Shown: positions 29,301 to 42,618 of the stretch, piece after piece
Layout of the letters: every line of letters begins with the position of its first letter
Numbering within the stretch: position 1 is the first letter of the stretch
Assembly: GCA_963693285.1 (NCBI GenBank)
Contig: OY848929.1
Coordinates: 5,582,501 to 5,646,500, forward strand
From: Xestospongia muta
Lineage: Eukaryota; Porifera; Demospongiae; Haplosclerida; Petrosiidae
DNA length: 64,000 nucleotides
Reading direction: 5' to 3'
Program-made: the position numbers and the translations under genes
The notes under the pieces: model-generated
What the model saw: the letters and a program-made list of their open reading frames with translations, nothing else
Databases searched by the model: none
Told to the model about the DNA's origin: nothing

Positions 29301-30015
29301 ATTGATAGAGAGCGGGAGAGACTAAGAGAAGAAGAAATGGTAAGAAGAGAAGAAGAAGAGGAGGAAGAACGTCAACTTCAAGAGGCACTGCAAGTTTCAC
29401 AGCAACAGTTTGATGAAGACTCACGGCTAAAAGCAGGTACTGTATAATGGGTGTGGTCATAAGTATTTATCATTTTCCCCAGATACTGAACTGGCTATGT
29501 TATTGAGTGTACAAAGTGATGAGTTAGCAGAGTTAGACAAACAGATAGCATCACTTCATGCTATCAATAATAGTAGCCCTGCCTACATTAGAGGTCAGAG
29601 TACTCCAGATCAAGGAACGTTCCCATACTCATCACCCAGTCAAAATAGTGAACCAGATCCTTTGATTCTACCTCCACCATCTTCTCCAATATCCAATAAT
29701 AATAATAAAATAGGTAAGTTGATTGGTTGTTGTATTTTATGACTATTTTGCTCTCTAGATCTAGAACGTTGGCGTCAGACATTATTATTAGATCCTCCCA
29801 GTACATCGTCCTCTAGTTCTCCTTCATCAACTCCAGAGAAACGAGACTCATATGGACCAATTTATGGTGAAGATGAAGATTTAGCAACTGCTATAGCACT
29901 CTCTTTGTCAACATTTCCTGATAACAAACAAAACGACTTAAGTACTGACAGGGGAGGTGCTCCTCCATTAACAGACATTTTACAGTCCACGTCACGACAG
30001 GCTGCAAATGTTTAA
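26373..30015 (+). CDS. ANKIB1: ANKIB1-like ankyrin and RBR E3 ubiquitin ligase
   Basis: This is an RBR-type ubiquitin ligase of the Ariadne/ANKIB1 branch. The N-terminus begins [12 protein letters not shown], a possible myristoylation start shared with ANKIB1. Ankyrin repeats follow ([37 protein letters not shown]). A UBA-like stretch ([23 protein letters not shown]) precedes RING1 ([25 protein letters not shown]). The IBR is at about 27830-28130 ([25 protein letters not shown]). RING2 is at about 28310-28500 and has the catalytic-type cysteine in [19 protein letters not shown]...[11 protein letters not shown]. An Ariadne-like helical region follows, then a coiled coil of Arg/Glu repeats ([17 protein letters not shown]). 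Three UIM-like helices come last ([39 protein letters not shown]). An upstream TTG extends the frame; the ATG at 26373 is chosen. Confidence 0.93.
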
Positions 30016-30091
30016 AAATTCTTTAATAATTATTAATTTAGTGTGTGTGTGTTATATATCATTATCATAACTCTCTGAGTATAATTGAATT

Positions 30092-32280
30092 TTAACTTTT
30101 TCTTGACTGAATATCTTCAAGTACAGCACGAAATGACTCCACACAAACCTGGTCACACCCTAATGATTACTATATTAACATAATTAAAGGGGCATACTTG
30201 TCCTGATGGATCTTGACTAGCTGCTTGTTCCCATAATGATGTAAATGCAGTATCACTAATATTAATACCAGCTGCTGAGAAAATTTGCTTTATCTAACAA
30301 AACTATTAATACAGGAATATAAATTAAAGGTCTACCTCTTGTGGTGTTCTTGGAGCAAAAAAGTCCATTTCATAAACTCCATGAGTTGAATAAATTGATG
30401 GGTACATTAGACCATAAGCGTCAGATTCATCACCATAATTCTACAAATACTTGTCAAACTAGTTAGACTGGTATTGCTGACTTACTGTGTGATCACTGAC
30501 TCGTCGAACTCGTGGTGCAGGCCGATCACTTCGTACAGTAGGAACACCAAATGTTCTATAATCTGTATAAGAATATGATGTCATAATGACATCATAGAAT
30601 CACTAACTTGAAGTTTGAAAAGTGCCTGTGGTGGCTTTAATTTGTCCCGATGATGTACGATAACCATGATTTAATACTATAGTAGACGAGTCACTGGCCT
30701 TTACTCCATATTGTCCTCTGTGACATACTCTCTCTATCACATCAGGTTGAACAGGACATAACCAATTTATCAATGCAACTAAATCATTATAAACCACACC
30801 CATTTTGCCATCATATTCTTCAGAGGACCACATCAATAATAGTTCAACCATTTCTGGTTCAAGTGGAACATGAAATTGATACATAATATCTTTAACAGTT
30901 GATACATCAACTGCACCTTCAACTACCTGAAGTGGGGATAACCCTAACTAATGAGTAAATAATTATTACCTGATGAGTTTGACGGAGAGCATCTTTAAGA
31001 GCATCAAAATTAGTAAAGTTATTTTTCTTTAAATGTTGTCTTATTGTAGTAAGTAGACCATTGTCCCAGGAAGAACATGAAAGAAATACTGAAGGCCCAG
31101 TCATATGCAAGAGCTCACCGGCAGCTAGAGATAGTAATTAATAGGTGTGGCTTATATACATGTTAATGTTTTCTTACAAAAGTCATCAGGTTGAACATTA
31201 ATTCCAAATGTGTGATCTTGAGGGACAAGTAGAGTATCTGATATCCTAGTGTGTTTATAAATTTAGTATAAACTGTGTGATACTAACGGATCATGGACTT
31301 GTCCTAATTGTGGCTGAGTGCGTTCTCTGAAATCATCAACTTGTTTAGATGTAAGGTGCCCTTTACTAAGGTAATAATCAACTGGGTGTGGTCACAAAGT
31401 AAGTGGAGTCACTGACCTTTTAGCTGACCAATCTAAAGCACTCTTTACACCAGACCCAGAATTGTCATGAGGTGTGGGTACTCCATACAAACTGTCCCGA
31501 GAAAAACATGACCAATCATACTGTCGATCCATCTAATGAGATAATTAAAATGGGTGTGGTCAACAGTACTCCTACCATTTCTCCGACATCATAGGCTCCA
31601 TGACTTATCTTATATAGTTCAGATCCTTGTTTTGATTCTGTTTCAACTTGTTCTGCAGATTTAGGTGGACTAACTAGTTGTCCAGCAGAATCATCTAATG
31701 ATATAATAATCAATTAATTAAATAACAAACAGGATTTTACCCTTTTCTATTTTTAATCCAAATCTTGTTTCCAAAGGATTTAGACCTTGTGGTAGACCTG
31801 GGGTTTGGTCATGGGAACGACCCAATGGTCCACGCTGCTTACTGGCATAGATAATATCTTTAAGATCTTGTAATCGTTGCTGAAAAAGAGTCTGAGCAGG
31901 AGGATTAACAAGTGTTGTTGCCTGTATTGATTGTGTCATACATAGATTGGGGACATTATTTGCTTACATCCAATGATGTTTTACTAGTAATACCATGACT
32001 TATGTCCAGTTTAATAGAGTCACCTACAAATGAATGAATTACTCTTCTCTCTCCTGGAGAGGGTTGAGTCTGATGACGAAATCTTCGAACAGGTTCAGGC
32101 GTCACAGTCTAAAGACAATTTTAAATGGTATTCAAGAATATAACTACCTAACCTTATTGGATGGAGGAGAGAGACATTCCTTAGCACCATGACCGCGAGG
32201 TATTAATTTGCCTGCCTACATTAATTGTAGATATGACATAATGTTATAAAGTAATAACTTACTGCAGGAATAGTAGCCAT
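30092..32280 (-). CDS. EFHB: EFHB-like ciliary protein
   Basis: EFHB (CFAP21) is an EF-hand-family protein found inside the doublet microtubules of motile cilia. The N-terminus (MATIPAAGKLIPRGHGAKE) is followed by a linker with TPEPVRRFRH and RVIHSFVGDSIKLDI. Next come DLKDIIYASKQRGPLGRSHDQTPGLP, then a repeated GVKSALDWSAKSKGHLTSKQ-like segment and the VPQDHTFGI stretch. The C-terminal half has the weak EF-hand pair of this family (LKKNNFTNFDALKDAL, YNDLVALINWLCP), and NYGDESDAYGLMYPSIYSTHGVYEMDFF near the end, which I recognise from EFHB. Classic EF-hand calcium ligands are weak. The start ATG is at 32278-32280. An RFX X-box-like site lies 18-31 bp upstream, which fits a ciliary gene. Confidence 0.85.
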
Positions 32281-32297
32281 TTGTATATCAGACTATT

Positions 32298-32311
32298 GTT
32301 ACCATGGAAAC
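32298..32311. promoter_or_regulatory. X-box-like RFX site between EFHB and WDTC1
   Basis: GTTACCATGGAAAC matches the X-box consensus GTHNYYATRRNAAC at every position. It lies 18 bp upstream of the EFHB ATG, in the 90-bp gap shared with WDTC1. RFX factors drive ciliary genes in animals, so a role for EFHB is likely but untested. Confidence 0.55.
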
Positions 32312-32370
32312 TAATTACCGTATATTCTAAATAAAAGAAGACGTGCAATATTTTATTTACTACTGTAGAG

Positions 32371-34654
32371 ATGAGTTACCATCATCTGTGTAAGTTAATA
32401 GATAGAAGAAGCCATTTGGTAAGGCCGTTTACTGTATGTACTGGAATATCTAGTTCTTCTCTTCAGGTTGATGACGTCACTCATTATCACTTACACAATG
32501 AATTACCAACTCACAAATCATTTGTTAAGCAATTAGGCTTCCGGTCACAATTAGAGGTAAGCTAGCCATTATAATACACGATTATGACATGATATATATA
32601 CAGGGACATCGTGGCTGTGTTAACTGCTTACAATGGAACTCAGATGGGACGTAAGTACCACTATCCCTGTAATATCTTTAATTAATGAGACTTATTAGGT
32701 TATTAGCATCAGGATCAGATGACTATAATGTCCATATATGGAATGCACTAGAGGGGCGTAGCCTAGCATGTATGCAAACAGGACATATTGGAAATATATT
32801 TTCAGTGAAGGTACATATTGTAATGATCATTGCAGTAGTTACTTTATTAACAGTTTGTACCATTTTCTGGTGATAACTTGATATTAAGTGGAGCTGAGGA
32901 CCGTGAAGTACGCCTACACGATTTAATGAGTTTTGAGACAATCCAAATATGGCCTTGTTGTAGTGGGCGTGTCAAAAGGTTGGCTGTATCACCACACTCA
33001 CCATTTTTATGCTGGAGTGCATCTGAAGATGGTTGCATTAGGTATGATGTAACAATGATGTCAGCTCATGTATTAGCTCCACCCACAGGCAGTATGATAC
33101 CAGAGAATCTCATACTTGTGGACCAGAAGGAAGATGTCGTAATGTATTGATTGACCTACGTCAGACATGTGGTTCAGCTCGTGAACAAACACAATGCAAA
33201 TGTCTAGATATCAATTCAGTTCGTACTGAACAGATTGCCGTAGGAAGTTTAGATCCTTATATACGACTTTTCGATACTCGACTTACTTCTCTCTCTTATC
33301 CTTATACTGAGGTGTCAACTAGAGCTGATCCAAGTTGTCTAGCTCACTTTGGTCCAGGTCATGTAACTCGTGACACAGGTCGACATCATCACCATACAAT
33401 AGCTGCTACATATGTTACATTTAGTCCGTGTGGTCAACAGCTGTTAGCTAGTCTGTCTGGAGAACAAGTCTATTTATATAGTACAGTAACTTTAGAGCCA
33501 TTATTTCACTATAATATGGAAGAGGACGAACCATCACTAGTTCAATTGCCACCGTTTTGTCCTTCATTGTCATCACATGATCAGTCATGTGACCACTCAC
33601 CTCATCAAGCTGGTGTACAAGAATCTGATGTTCCACTGTTAGCTAAAAGACTACGAGATTCAGGAAACCAATGCTATCAAAAACAATTCTACACAGAAGC
33701 TATTCAACACTACAGTAGTGGATTAACCTACTGTCCTCATTGGTATATTTTGTATTCTAATAGAGCCACAGCTTTGATTAGTAGAAACTGGTAAGTTGCT
33801 ATGACAACTGTGATAAAATGTTATTACATTTATTAGGAGTGGTGATTTATACGAGGCACTACGAGACACTGAACGAGCTTTATCATTTTGTCCATCACAT
33901 CAAAAGTCTTTAAGAAGAAGAATAAAGTGTTTACGATCGTTACGTTGGTTAAAAGAGGCGCAATCCTTTTTAGATGATTATCAACGCCATTATCCTGAAG
34001 ATGAAGATTTTATCAGATCAACAGCTACCAATATTGAGAGAGTGTCTAATGAACAACAAGGTACATTCTGATATCATAACTTTATATGTATAATGTATCA
34101 CAGGTCGTAATGGCTATCACAGTGGTCATCGTCGAGAGTTGTCCCTCTGGGAAACTGAACGTCAAGCAACAGCTTACGATTATCATCAGCGTTATATAGG
34201 ACATTGTAATACACATACTGATATCAAAGAAGCCTCGTTTCTTGGAGAGAGAGGGAATTATATTGCTGCTGGTAGCGATGATGGTAATGTCTTCATTTGG
34301 GAGAAGGAGAGTGCTAATTTAGTTCGTGTTCTACATGCTGACGACTCTATTGTTAATTGTATTCAGTGGCATCCGAGAACATCATTATTAGCAACCAGTG
34401 GGATTGAAAGTACTATAAGATTATGGGAACCACGCCCACCTGATGAAACTGTCCGAGTTGAAAATGATATGATACGAGCTTGTCAACATAATCAAACCAG
34501 AATGAGTATGGACCCATTTGAGATCATGTTAATGGGAATGGGCCTACGTATGACAGATGACCCGCCCATCCAAATAGATAATCAACATATAATGATACAA
34601 ACAAGAGAAGAGTATTTTATACCACGTAATACTCCTCAATGTCGTCAAAGTTGA
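32371..34654 (+). CDS. WDTC1: WDTC1 (WD40 and TPR protein, DCAF9-like)
   Basis: WDTC1 is a substrate receptor of CUL4-DDB1 ubiquitin ligases with a role in fat metabolism. The N-terminal WD40 blade is [33 protein letters not shown], then GHIGNIFSVKFVP, ILSGAEDREVRLHDL and CWSASEDGCIRQYDTRES. A spliced frame gives the last of these; the continuous frame through 33042-33090 is wrong, because removing the intron there restores NVLIDLRQTCG. Next come RLFDTRLTSL and YVTFSPCGQQLLASLSGEQVYLY. A TPR block (AKRLRDSGNQCYQKQFYTEAIQHYSSGL, YSNRATALISRNWSGDLYEALRDTERAL) precedes the final WD repeats (GSDDGNVFIWEKE, WHPRTSLLATSGIESTIRLWEP). The start ATG is at 32371. The stop is 6 bp from the RNF212-like stop. 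Confidence 0.93.
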
Positions 34655-34660
34655 TTGCTA

Positions 34661-35465
34661 TTATCGTAGCCCTAATGACTGAGGTGTTTGTAATGTGATT
34701 TGGTATTGTTGACTGCCAGGTAAAACCTGTTTTAATAACTGGTTATATAATTTATTACTGAACTATAGCTCACCTGATGAGGTAATGTGGGTGTCACTGT
34801 TGTAGGAGGAGGGAATCCCTAAATAATTGATTCCTAATAAGATCATAATTAAAATGTATTACTTGTTGTGATAGTAAGGCTTTCAAGTAACAGTTCTCTC
34901 TAATAAATAAATGATTATTATAACATATTATTTAAGTCCTTACTTATGTAATTGTTCCCACTTCTTCTCTGTCTGTGCTAACATCAATTCTACCTAAAAT
35001 TACATAATATATAATGTATTATACATTTAACATATTGTACTACTGCATGTATTAATATAAGTTCTATGTAATGGGTACCTGTTTTAATGAATGGCTATAT
35101 AATTTTTGACGATTACTGTCCTGAAAATTAAAAACTTGTCTAACTCGTTTCAACGTCATAACAGGATCAGTAAGACACATTTCAACTGACGGGGGCAACT
35201 AGAACAGAACGATGACATCATTATGACATCACATTACATAACTAACAGGACGAGCAAGAGCTACTCCAATACATGTATTATTACATACTGGACATGTACC
35301 ACTTGAGTCTAAAGAGAGATCAGTCAATGATTATTTTTAATAGTTTAACTAACTTGTTTTAATATGACATTGAGAACACACAAAGTGTCCACAATTTGTG
35401 AGTTCAAAGGAGACACCAGTAGTACCAGGTCGATTGTAACACTTGTTACAATGTATCCATTCCAT
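34661..35465 (-). CDS. RNF212/Zip3-like meiotic RING protein
   Basis: RNF212-family proteins are SUMO ligases that mark crossover sites on the synaptonemal complex in meiosis. The start MEWIHCNKCYNRPG gives a zinc RING: CNKC, then ELTNCGHFVC, CHIK and CPVCNNTC. This variant RING and the segment CLTDPVMTLKRVRQVFNFQDSNRQKLYSHSLKQVELMLAQTEKKWEQL are typical of the RNF212/Zip3 group (RING then coiled coil). The Ser-rich tail is short and uses small exons, including GFPPPTTVTPTLPHQ and VLPGSQQYQITLQTPQSLGLR. It is about half the usual length, so whether it is RNF212 or RNF212B is not clear. Start ATG at 35463-35465; divergent from NOP58 with 118 bp between starts. Confidence 0.8.
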
Positions 35466-35583
35466 TATAACAATATATTTAATCTCAATGTGATAATAAC
35501 AGTTATGGTTGCTATGTAATCTCTGGATATTTCCGCATATTACTTCAGTTGATTTGTGACACGTGTTGTCAGTGTAAGTGAAG

Positions 35584-37706
35584 ATGTTGGTACTGTTCGA
35601 GACTGCTGCAGGCTATGCTATCTTTAAGGTAAGTAGAACATGTTACATTTATATTTGATGATCTCTTTAGTTATTGGATGAGAAGAAACTCCAACAAGTT
35701 GATGATTTATATAAAGAATTTGAGTCACCAGATACAGCCAATAAAGTGTACTATTAAAATAATATTTATATTTGCTTTAATAGGTTTCTTTTTTAGTGTC
35801 AAATTAAAGCATTTTCTTAAATTTGATGATATGACTGAAGCTTTGGCAGGTGAGGTGATCTAACCTAATAATCACATGATTGTCACATGATTAGCGGCAA
35901 CTGCTGCCATTGAAGGAAAAATGACTAAAAGCTTGAAGAAGTTACTGAAGAAAGTCTTTGTATCTGATATACATGAGCAGTTAGCTGTTGGTGATGCTAA
36001 ATTAGGTGGTACAATTAAAGAGAAACTCAACATTGGTTGTGTTCATGGTGGAGCAGTGACTGAATTAATGAGAGGAATACGGCAGCAGATGGATAACTTG
36101 ATTACTGGACTACCAGAATCTGGTATCAATGTAATGGCTCTTGGTTTATCACACAGGTACTATTATCAGATCATTTATGTACTAATATTATATTATTATA
36201 AACAGCTTGTCACGTTATAAACTGAAGTTCAGTCCTGATAAAGTGGACACGATGATTATACAGGCAATTTGTAAGTATTTATGATCACTTATTTTAATAT
36301 AATATTCTTTTTTAGCTCTGTTAGATGATCTTGATAAAGAACTCAACAATTATAACATGAGGTGTAGGGAATGGTATGGATGGCATTTTCCAGAATTAGG
36401 CAAAATTATACCAGATAATTTGACTTACGTCAGGACTGTCAAAGCTATTGGTAAGATCATAGTGAATATGATCTAATGTAACATTAGCGAACAGTCACAT
36501 TAATGTCACTTAACAGGGACATCTATAGCACTAATTCCATATAAAATTTCAAGCAATGTTGTGATATAATCATGTTTTTAGGCATGAAAGAGTCAATCAG
36601 TAATGCTGACTTGGCTAGTATTGTACCTGAAGACATTGAAGAGGAAATAAGAGAGGCTGCGGAAATTTCAATGGGAACTGAGGTTAGTAATAAATAGAGT
36701 TTATTATTGTCTAATATTTTTCTTTATAGATTTCTGTTGAAGATATGGCCAATATTACTCATCTCTGTAATCAAGTAAGTCATATAATTATTGTGTAGGG
36801 GGAGAACCCTGTATTTGTTGTAGGTAATAGAAATATCAGAATATCGGTCTCAACTGTATGACTATTTGAAGAATCGTATGACAGCTATTGCACCAAATTT
36901 AACATTAATGGTTGGAGAGTTAGTGGGAGCACGTCTCATTGCACATGCTGGTATATAAATGTATATAGTAATCAAAATAATATTATATTGTATGGTTTAG
37001 GGTCATTGTTGAATTTAGCAAAGCATCCATCATCTACAGTCCAAATATTAGGTGCTGAAAAAGCTCTGTTTAGGTAGGCTAAATTTGGTGGGTGTGGCTT
37101 AATATACTTTTTAATAGAGCTCTAAAAACCAAACATGATACGCCCAAATATGGTCTTATATATCATGCCTCTCTTGTTGGACAAAGTGCTCCCAAACACA
37201 AAGGCAAAATATCTCGTATGTTAGCAGCCAAGACATCACTGGCAGTTCGTGTTGATGCACTTGGTGAAGATACTGACACAACTATTGGTATTGAGGCTAA
37301 AGCTAAGGTAATGCTCAATAATTAGAGGGTGTGGCTTATTTGTTTGCAGGTTGAGGCTCGATTACGTGAGTGTGAACAGAATAAATTAAGAAGAATCAGT
37401 GGTACTGGTAAAAGTGGTATTAAATCAGAAAAATATGAATCATTGAGGTAAGTAATATTTATGATATCTTGATATAATTCTGGAATTAGTACTCCTCAAC
37501 AATATAATGAACAATCTGATTTTACATTTGGACGTAAACGTTCACTTGAAGAAGAGGAGGAGGCAGAAGAGGAACAAGAAGTAAAGAAAATAAAAAAAGA
37601 GAAAGTTAAAAAAAGAAAGCATGATGATGTACCTGGTGATGATATTGAAGAAGAGACAACAACAACTCCAGAAAAAAAGAAAAAGAAGAAAGTTAAATCA
37701 TGTTAA
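35584..37706 (+). CDS. NOP58: NOP58 box C/D snoRNP core protein
   Basis: NOP58 is a core protein of box C/D snoRNPs that guide 2'-O-methylation of rRNA in the nucleolus. The N-terminal domain starts [19 protein letters not shown]. The NOP5/NOP56 coiled coil carries [36 protein letters not shown]. The Nop domain has [92 protein letters not shown] and [11 protein letters not shown]. The tail is Lys/Glu-rich ([23 protein letters not shown]). Introns are short. The stop at 37704-37706 lies inside the triplicated 3' unit; the CDS end overlaps by 9 bp the end of the SON-like copy on the other strand. Confidence 0.96.
36490..36575. mobile_element. Diverged copy of the hairpin repeat end in a NOP58 intron
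   Basis: The intron holds TTAATGTCACTTAACAGGGAC followed by ATCTATAGCACTA and ATATAAAATTTCAAGCAATGTTGTGAT. This follows the order of the arm in the satellite array at 61-64 kb (AATGTCACTTAACAAGGACC, TATATAGCTATCATC, ATAAAAATATTCAAG, GATTTTGTGACG). It is one arm, without the inverted partner. Confidence 0.5.
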
Positions 37707-38240
37707 TCCTAATGATTTCAGAGCAGCTAATGCTGCTTGTGCTTTTGCTATTTTCTTGTTATTACTGCTACAAGATGGCTGGAAAATACCGGGTTGAATT
37801 TTGACCTAAATTAATATCATCCACAATTAATTAAAGCGGGTGTGACTAACTCTATAAAGAAATGCTTTCATGTGGGCAGGTCCTGTCTCACTAACAACCT
37901 CATAAATGGGCGGGTCCCATTGTTTCTTTGTACATAGTTCTTGTAATGCAGATACAGGATGTTTCCCTAATAATTAACATTTAATCAATAAATTATAATG
38001 AAAATTATTTACCTTGTAAACAAGTGGGTGTTGCTTCATTAGATGGTAAAGTTGAACCAGAAGGTAGATTAGGTCTATCTTGATCAGTAGACAAACCTTA
38101 ATGAGAGTGGGCGGGGTTATTTCATGATATAAGTTTTGTAACATCTACCTTGTCTATCTGTTTTAACATCTATTGGTATTGGTTCAATATGACCTTGTCG
38201 AGATTTACCAAGTGGTTGTCCTAATTCCCATCCCATCTTC
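37698..38240 (-). pseudogene. SON 3'-end copy A (G-patch and dsRBD exons without upstream SON)
   Basis: This is a copy of the last SON exons on the minus strand: the G-patch exon ([32 protein letters not shown]), a small exon, the dsRBD exon (GKHPVSALQELCTKKQWDPP) and the terminal [15 protein letters not shown] at 37698-37700. It is not attached to the rest of SON; upstream lies a minisatellite. The frame is open and the splice sites are kept, so it is not strictly dead. Its end overlaps the intact NOP58 end by 9 bp. Confidence 0.75.
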
Positions 38241-39066
38241 ATCACAAAGCGTGCCCCCTTAGGTTTGGCTTTTGATTTGACCATCATTTTCATCACAAAA
38301 GGTCCGCCATTTGATTTGGCCTTTGGTTCGAGTGTCGTTTTAGTCACAAAGGGTCCCCCCTTTGGTTTTGGTTTGAACAACATTTTCGTTACAAAGGTCC
38401 CCTCTTTGGTTAGAATGTCGTTTTTGTCACAAAGGGTCCCCCCTTAGGTTTGGCTTTTGGTTTGGACAACATTTTCGTTACAAAGGGTCCCCCCTTTGGT
38501 TTGAGTGTCGTTTTCGTCACAAAGGGTCCCCCCTTAGGTTTGGCTTTTGGTTTGACAATTTTTCGTCACAAAGGGTCCCCCCTTAGGTTTTGGTTTTGGT
38601 TTGGACAACGTTTTCGTTACAAAGGGTCCCCCCTTAGGTTTGGCTTTTGGTTTGGACAACATTTTCGTTACAAAGGGTCCCCCCTTTGGTTTGAGTGTCG
38701 TTTTCGTCACAAAGGGTCCCCCCTTAGGTTTGGCTTTTGGTTTGACAATTTTTCGTCACAAAGGGTCCCCCCTTAGGTTTTGGTTTTGGTTTGGACAATG
38801 TTTTCGTTACAAAGGGTCCCCCCTTTGGTTTGGCCTTTGGTTTGAGTGTCGTTTTCGTCACAAAGGGTCCCCCCTTAGGTTTGGCTTTTGGTTTGAACAT
38901 TTTCGTTACAAAGGGTCCCCCCTTTGGTTTGTGTTGTTTTCGTCACAAAGGGTCCCCCCTTAGGTTTGGCTTTTGGTTTGACAATTTTTCGTCACAAAGG
39001 GTCCCCCCTTAGGTTTGGCTTTTGGTTTGACAATTTTTCGTCACAAAGGGTCCCCCCTTTGGTTTG
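38241..39066. repeat. GGGTCCCCCC minisatellite block 1
   Basis: Tandem, variable-spacing units carry the core TTCGTCACAAAGGGTCCCCCC followed by TTAGGTTTGGCTTTTGGTTTG or TTTGGTTT-type text. Units occur every 27-50 bp with alternating GTCAC/GTTAC. Reading the minus strand gives KPKGGPFVTK-type repeats; the plus strand gives FVTKGPPFGLAFGL. Open frames are broken every few units. The block starts in the SON G-patch exon of copy A. Confidence 0.85.
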
Positions 39067-39079
39067 GCTAAAGCTAAGG

Positions 39080-39497
39080 TATTGAGGCTAAAGCTAAGGT
39101 AATGCTCAATAATTAGAGGGTGTGGCTTATTTGTTTGCAGGTTGAGGCTTGATTACGTGAGTGTGAACAGAATAAATTAAGAAGAATCAGTGGTACTGGT
39201 AAAAGTGGTATTAAATCAGAAAAATATGAATCATTGAGGTAAGTAATATTTATGATATCTTGATATAATTCTGGAATTAGTACTCCTCAACAATATAATG
39301 AACAATCTGATTTTACATTTGGACGTAAACGTTCACTTGAAGAAGAGGAGGAGGCAGAAGAGGAACAAGAAGTAAAGAAAATAAAAAAAGAGAAAGTTAA
39401 AAAAAGAAAGCATGATGATGTACCTGGTGATGATATTGAAGAAGAGACAACAACAACTCCAGAAAAAAAGAAAAAGAAGAAAGTTAAATCATGTTAA
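39080..39497 (+). pseudogene. NOP58 3'-end remnant B
   Basis: This is a near-identical copy of the last NOP58 exons: the short intron, [19 protein letters not shown], the intron, then the charged Lys/Glu tail and TAA. It lacks all upstream NOP58 exons. In the first codons the Arg CGA of the intact gene is TGA, a nonsense change typical of CpG decay. Confidence 0.82.
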
Positions 39498-39820
39498 TCC
39501 TAATGATTTCAGAGCAGCTAATGCTGCTTGTGCTTTTGCTATTTTCTTGTTATTACTGCTACAAGATGGCTGGAAAATACCGGGTTGAATTTTGACCTAA
39601 ATTAATATCATCCACAATTAATTAAAGGGGGTGTGACTAACTCTATAAAGAAATGCTTTCATGTAGGCAGGTCCTGTCTCACTAACAACCTCATAAGTGG
39701 GCGGGTCCCATTGTTTCTTGGTACATAGTTCTTGTAATGCAGATACAGGATGTTTCCCTAATAATTAACATTTAATCAATAAATTATAATGAAAATTATT
39801 TACCTTGTAAACAAGTGGGT
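39489..39820 (-). pseudogene. SON 3'-end remnant B
   Basis: This is the terminal SON exon and the start of the dsRBD exon, on the minus strand, nearly identical to the intact copy. It breaks off at CAAGTGGGT, where the second minisatellite block begins. It lacks the G-patch exon, so it cannot make a complete SON end. Confidence 0.78.
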
Positions 39821-40250
39821 TTTGGTTTTGGTTTGGACAACGTTTTCGTTACAAAGGGTCCCCCCTTTGGTTTGGCCTTTGGTTTGAGTGTCGTTTTCGT
39901 CACAAAGGGTCCCCCCTTAGGTTTGGCTTTTGGTTTGAACAACATTTTCGTTACAAAGGGTCCCCCCTTTGGTTTGTGTCGTTTTCGTCACAAAGGGTCC
40001 CCCCTTAGGTTTGGCTTTTGGTTTGACAATTTTTCGTCACAAAGGGTCCCCCCTTAGGTTTTGGTTTTGGTTTGAACAACATTTTCGTTACAAAGGGTCC
40101 CCCCTTTGGTTTGTGTCGTTTTCGTCACAAAGGGTCCCCCCTTAGGTTTGGCTTTTGGTTTGACAATTTTTCGTCACAAAGGGTCCCCCCTTTGGTTTTG
40201 GTTTTGGTTTGAACAACGTTTTCATTACAAAGGGTCCCCCCTTTGGTTTG
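39821..40250. repeat. GGGTCCCCCC minisatellite block 2
   Basis: This has the same units as block 1, fewer copies. The right edge joins the NOP58 intron through the same GGCTAAAGCTAAGGT junction that ends block 1, so one junction was copied. Confidence 0.82.
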
Positions 40251-40269
40251 GCTAAAGCTAAGGTATTGA

Positions 40270-40669
40270 GGCTAAAGCTAAGGTAATGCTCAATAATTAG
40301 AGGGTGTGGCTTATTTGTTTGCAGGTTGAGGCTCAATTACGTGAGTGTGAACAGAATAAATTAAGAAGAATCAGTGGTACTGGTAAAAGTGGTATTAAAT
40401 CAGAAAAATATGAATCATTGAGGTAAGTAATATTTATGATATCTTGATATAATTCTGGAATTAGTACTCCTCAACAATATAATGAACAATCTGATTTTAC
40501 ATTTGGATGTAAACGTTCACTTGAAGAAGAGGAGGAGGCAGAAGAGGAACAAGAAGTAAAGAAAATAAAAAAGAAAGTTAAAAAAAGAAAGCATGATGAT
40601 GTACCTGGTGATGATATTGAAGAAGAGACAACAACAACTCCAGAAAAAAAGAAAAAGAAGAAAGTTAAA

Positions 40670-40678
<9 letters not shown>
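40270..40678 (+). pseudogene. NOP58 3'-end remnant C
   Basis: This is a third copy of the NOP58 tail exons. The codon that is CGA in the gene and TGA in copy B is CAA here. A further change turns an Arg into Cys (GGATGTAAACG), and six bases are lost in the Lys-rich run. No upstream NOP58 exons precede it. It overlaps the end of the intact SON gene by 9 bp. Confidence 0.82.

Positions 40679-42618
<1,940 letters not shown>

Noticed and set aside
32878..33150. Continuous frame through 33042-33090 in WDTC1
   Set aside because: It ends in a stop after VVMY. Splicing out the GTATGA...ACAG intron restores the conserved RQYDTRE to NVLIDLRQ sequence, so the open frame is accidental.
38450..40057. Plus-strand frames of 73-120 aa reading FVTKGPPFGLAFGL repeats
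   Set aside because: They are translations of the minisatellite. Frames shift with each variable spacer, stops recur, and no start context or domain supports a gene.
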